From Gemmatimonadota bacterium (lineage in GTDB: Bacteria > Gemmatimonadota > Gemmatimonadetes > Longimicrobiales > Gaopeijiaceae), in the NCBI GenBank assembly GCA_030550695.1, contig JAUQOX010000078.1:1-11407 (forward strand): a stretch of 11,407 nt of DNA, written 5' to 3'. The notes beneath the pieces are model-generated. The model was not told the origin of the DNA. It saw only the letters and a program-made list of their open reading frames with translations, and did not search any database. The position numbers were made by a program, and so were the translations under genes. Below, in pieces: positions 11,348 to 11,407 of this stretch; position 1 is the first letter of the stretch, and each line of letters begins with the position of its first letter.

Positions 11348-11407
11348 CCCAGCGGGCCAAGTGAAGCGCCCCGGGGTCCGGCCCCCGGCGCCCCACCCCA
11401 AGGGGCC
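11348..11407. repeat. 60-bp direct repeat, copy 2 (cut by window edge)
   Basis: This is an exact match to 11178-11237, offset by 170 bp. The identity runs to the last base of the window, so the repeat may be longer than 60 bp and more copies may follow. The 110 bp between the copies show no obvious similarity to the repeat itself. Confidence 0.9.

Larger units (their letters stand above)
11107..11407. other. Non-coding GC-rich region after the peptidase gene
   Basis: The 301 bases from the peptidase stop to the window edge hold no credible gene. They contain many G/C-rich inverted repeats but no T-tract, so no intrinsic terminator for the peptidase gene can be named. The main content is a 60-bp direct repeat present twice. 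The open frames here begin with the same peptide only because they translate the repeat. Confidence 0.7.

Noticed and set aside
11178..11407. A CRISPR array
   Set aside because: There are only two copies, the repeat is 60 bp or longer, the spacing is 110 bp, and no cas gene is present.

Overview
The window is GC-rich bacterial chromosomal DNA with five protein genes and one tRNA gene. It suggests Acidobacteriota or a similar GC-rich phylum such as Gemmatimonadota. The reasons are the large secreted Asp-box (BNR/sortilin-like) propeller protein, a family I associate with those groups, the GspE/PilB-type ATPase with a fused receiver, and the general codon and GC character. This placement is an inference from gene content, because no phylogenetic marker is present. 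I see no phage, transposon or CRISPR structure.

Layout, left to right. A hairpin terminator that could work in both directions lies at the left edge (3-53). It is followed on the minus strand by tRNA-Lys(CUU) (75-147). Upstream of the tRNA on the same strand is a 1073-residue secreted beta-propeller protein (220-3441), with a near-consensus sigma-70 promoter and a strong ribosome binding site. A gap of about 300 bp separates it from a tiny plus-strand MerR-like DNA-binding protein (3746-3931). Convergent with that small gene is a minus-strand two-gene operon (4088-9714). Its first gene is a hybrid histidine kinase of 1161 residues with six membrane spans, two PAS domains, HisKA/HATPase, two receivers and an HPt domain. 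Its second gene is a GspE/PilB-family ATPase of 714 residues with its own C-terminal receiver domain, and its start overlaps the kinase stop. Divergent from this operon is a 388-residue M29-type metallopeptidase-like protein (9940-11106). The right edge (11107-11407) is non-coding and carries two identical 60-bp repeat copies 170 bp apart, the second cut by the window end.

How the genes may work together. The kinase has every station of a four-step phosphorelay except the final receiver, and a final receiver is fused to the ATPase encoded immediately downstream. Both genes lie in one translationally coupled unit. The simplest reading is a membrane signal relayed as phosphate directly to a pilus or secretion motor, with no transcription factor between them. 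The ATPase's N-terminal region appears to have lost the repeated motif used by MshEN domains to bind cyclic-di-GMP, which fits a change of input signal. This coupled kinase-motor pair is the most interesting part of the window. Domain identities come from visible motifs; the wiring is inference.
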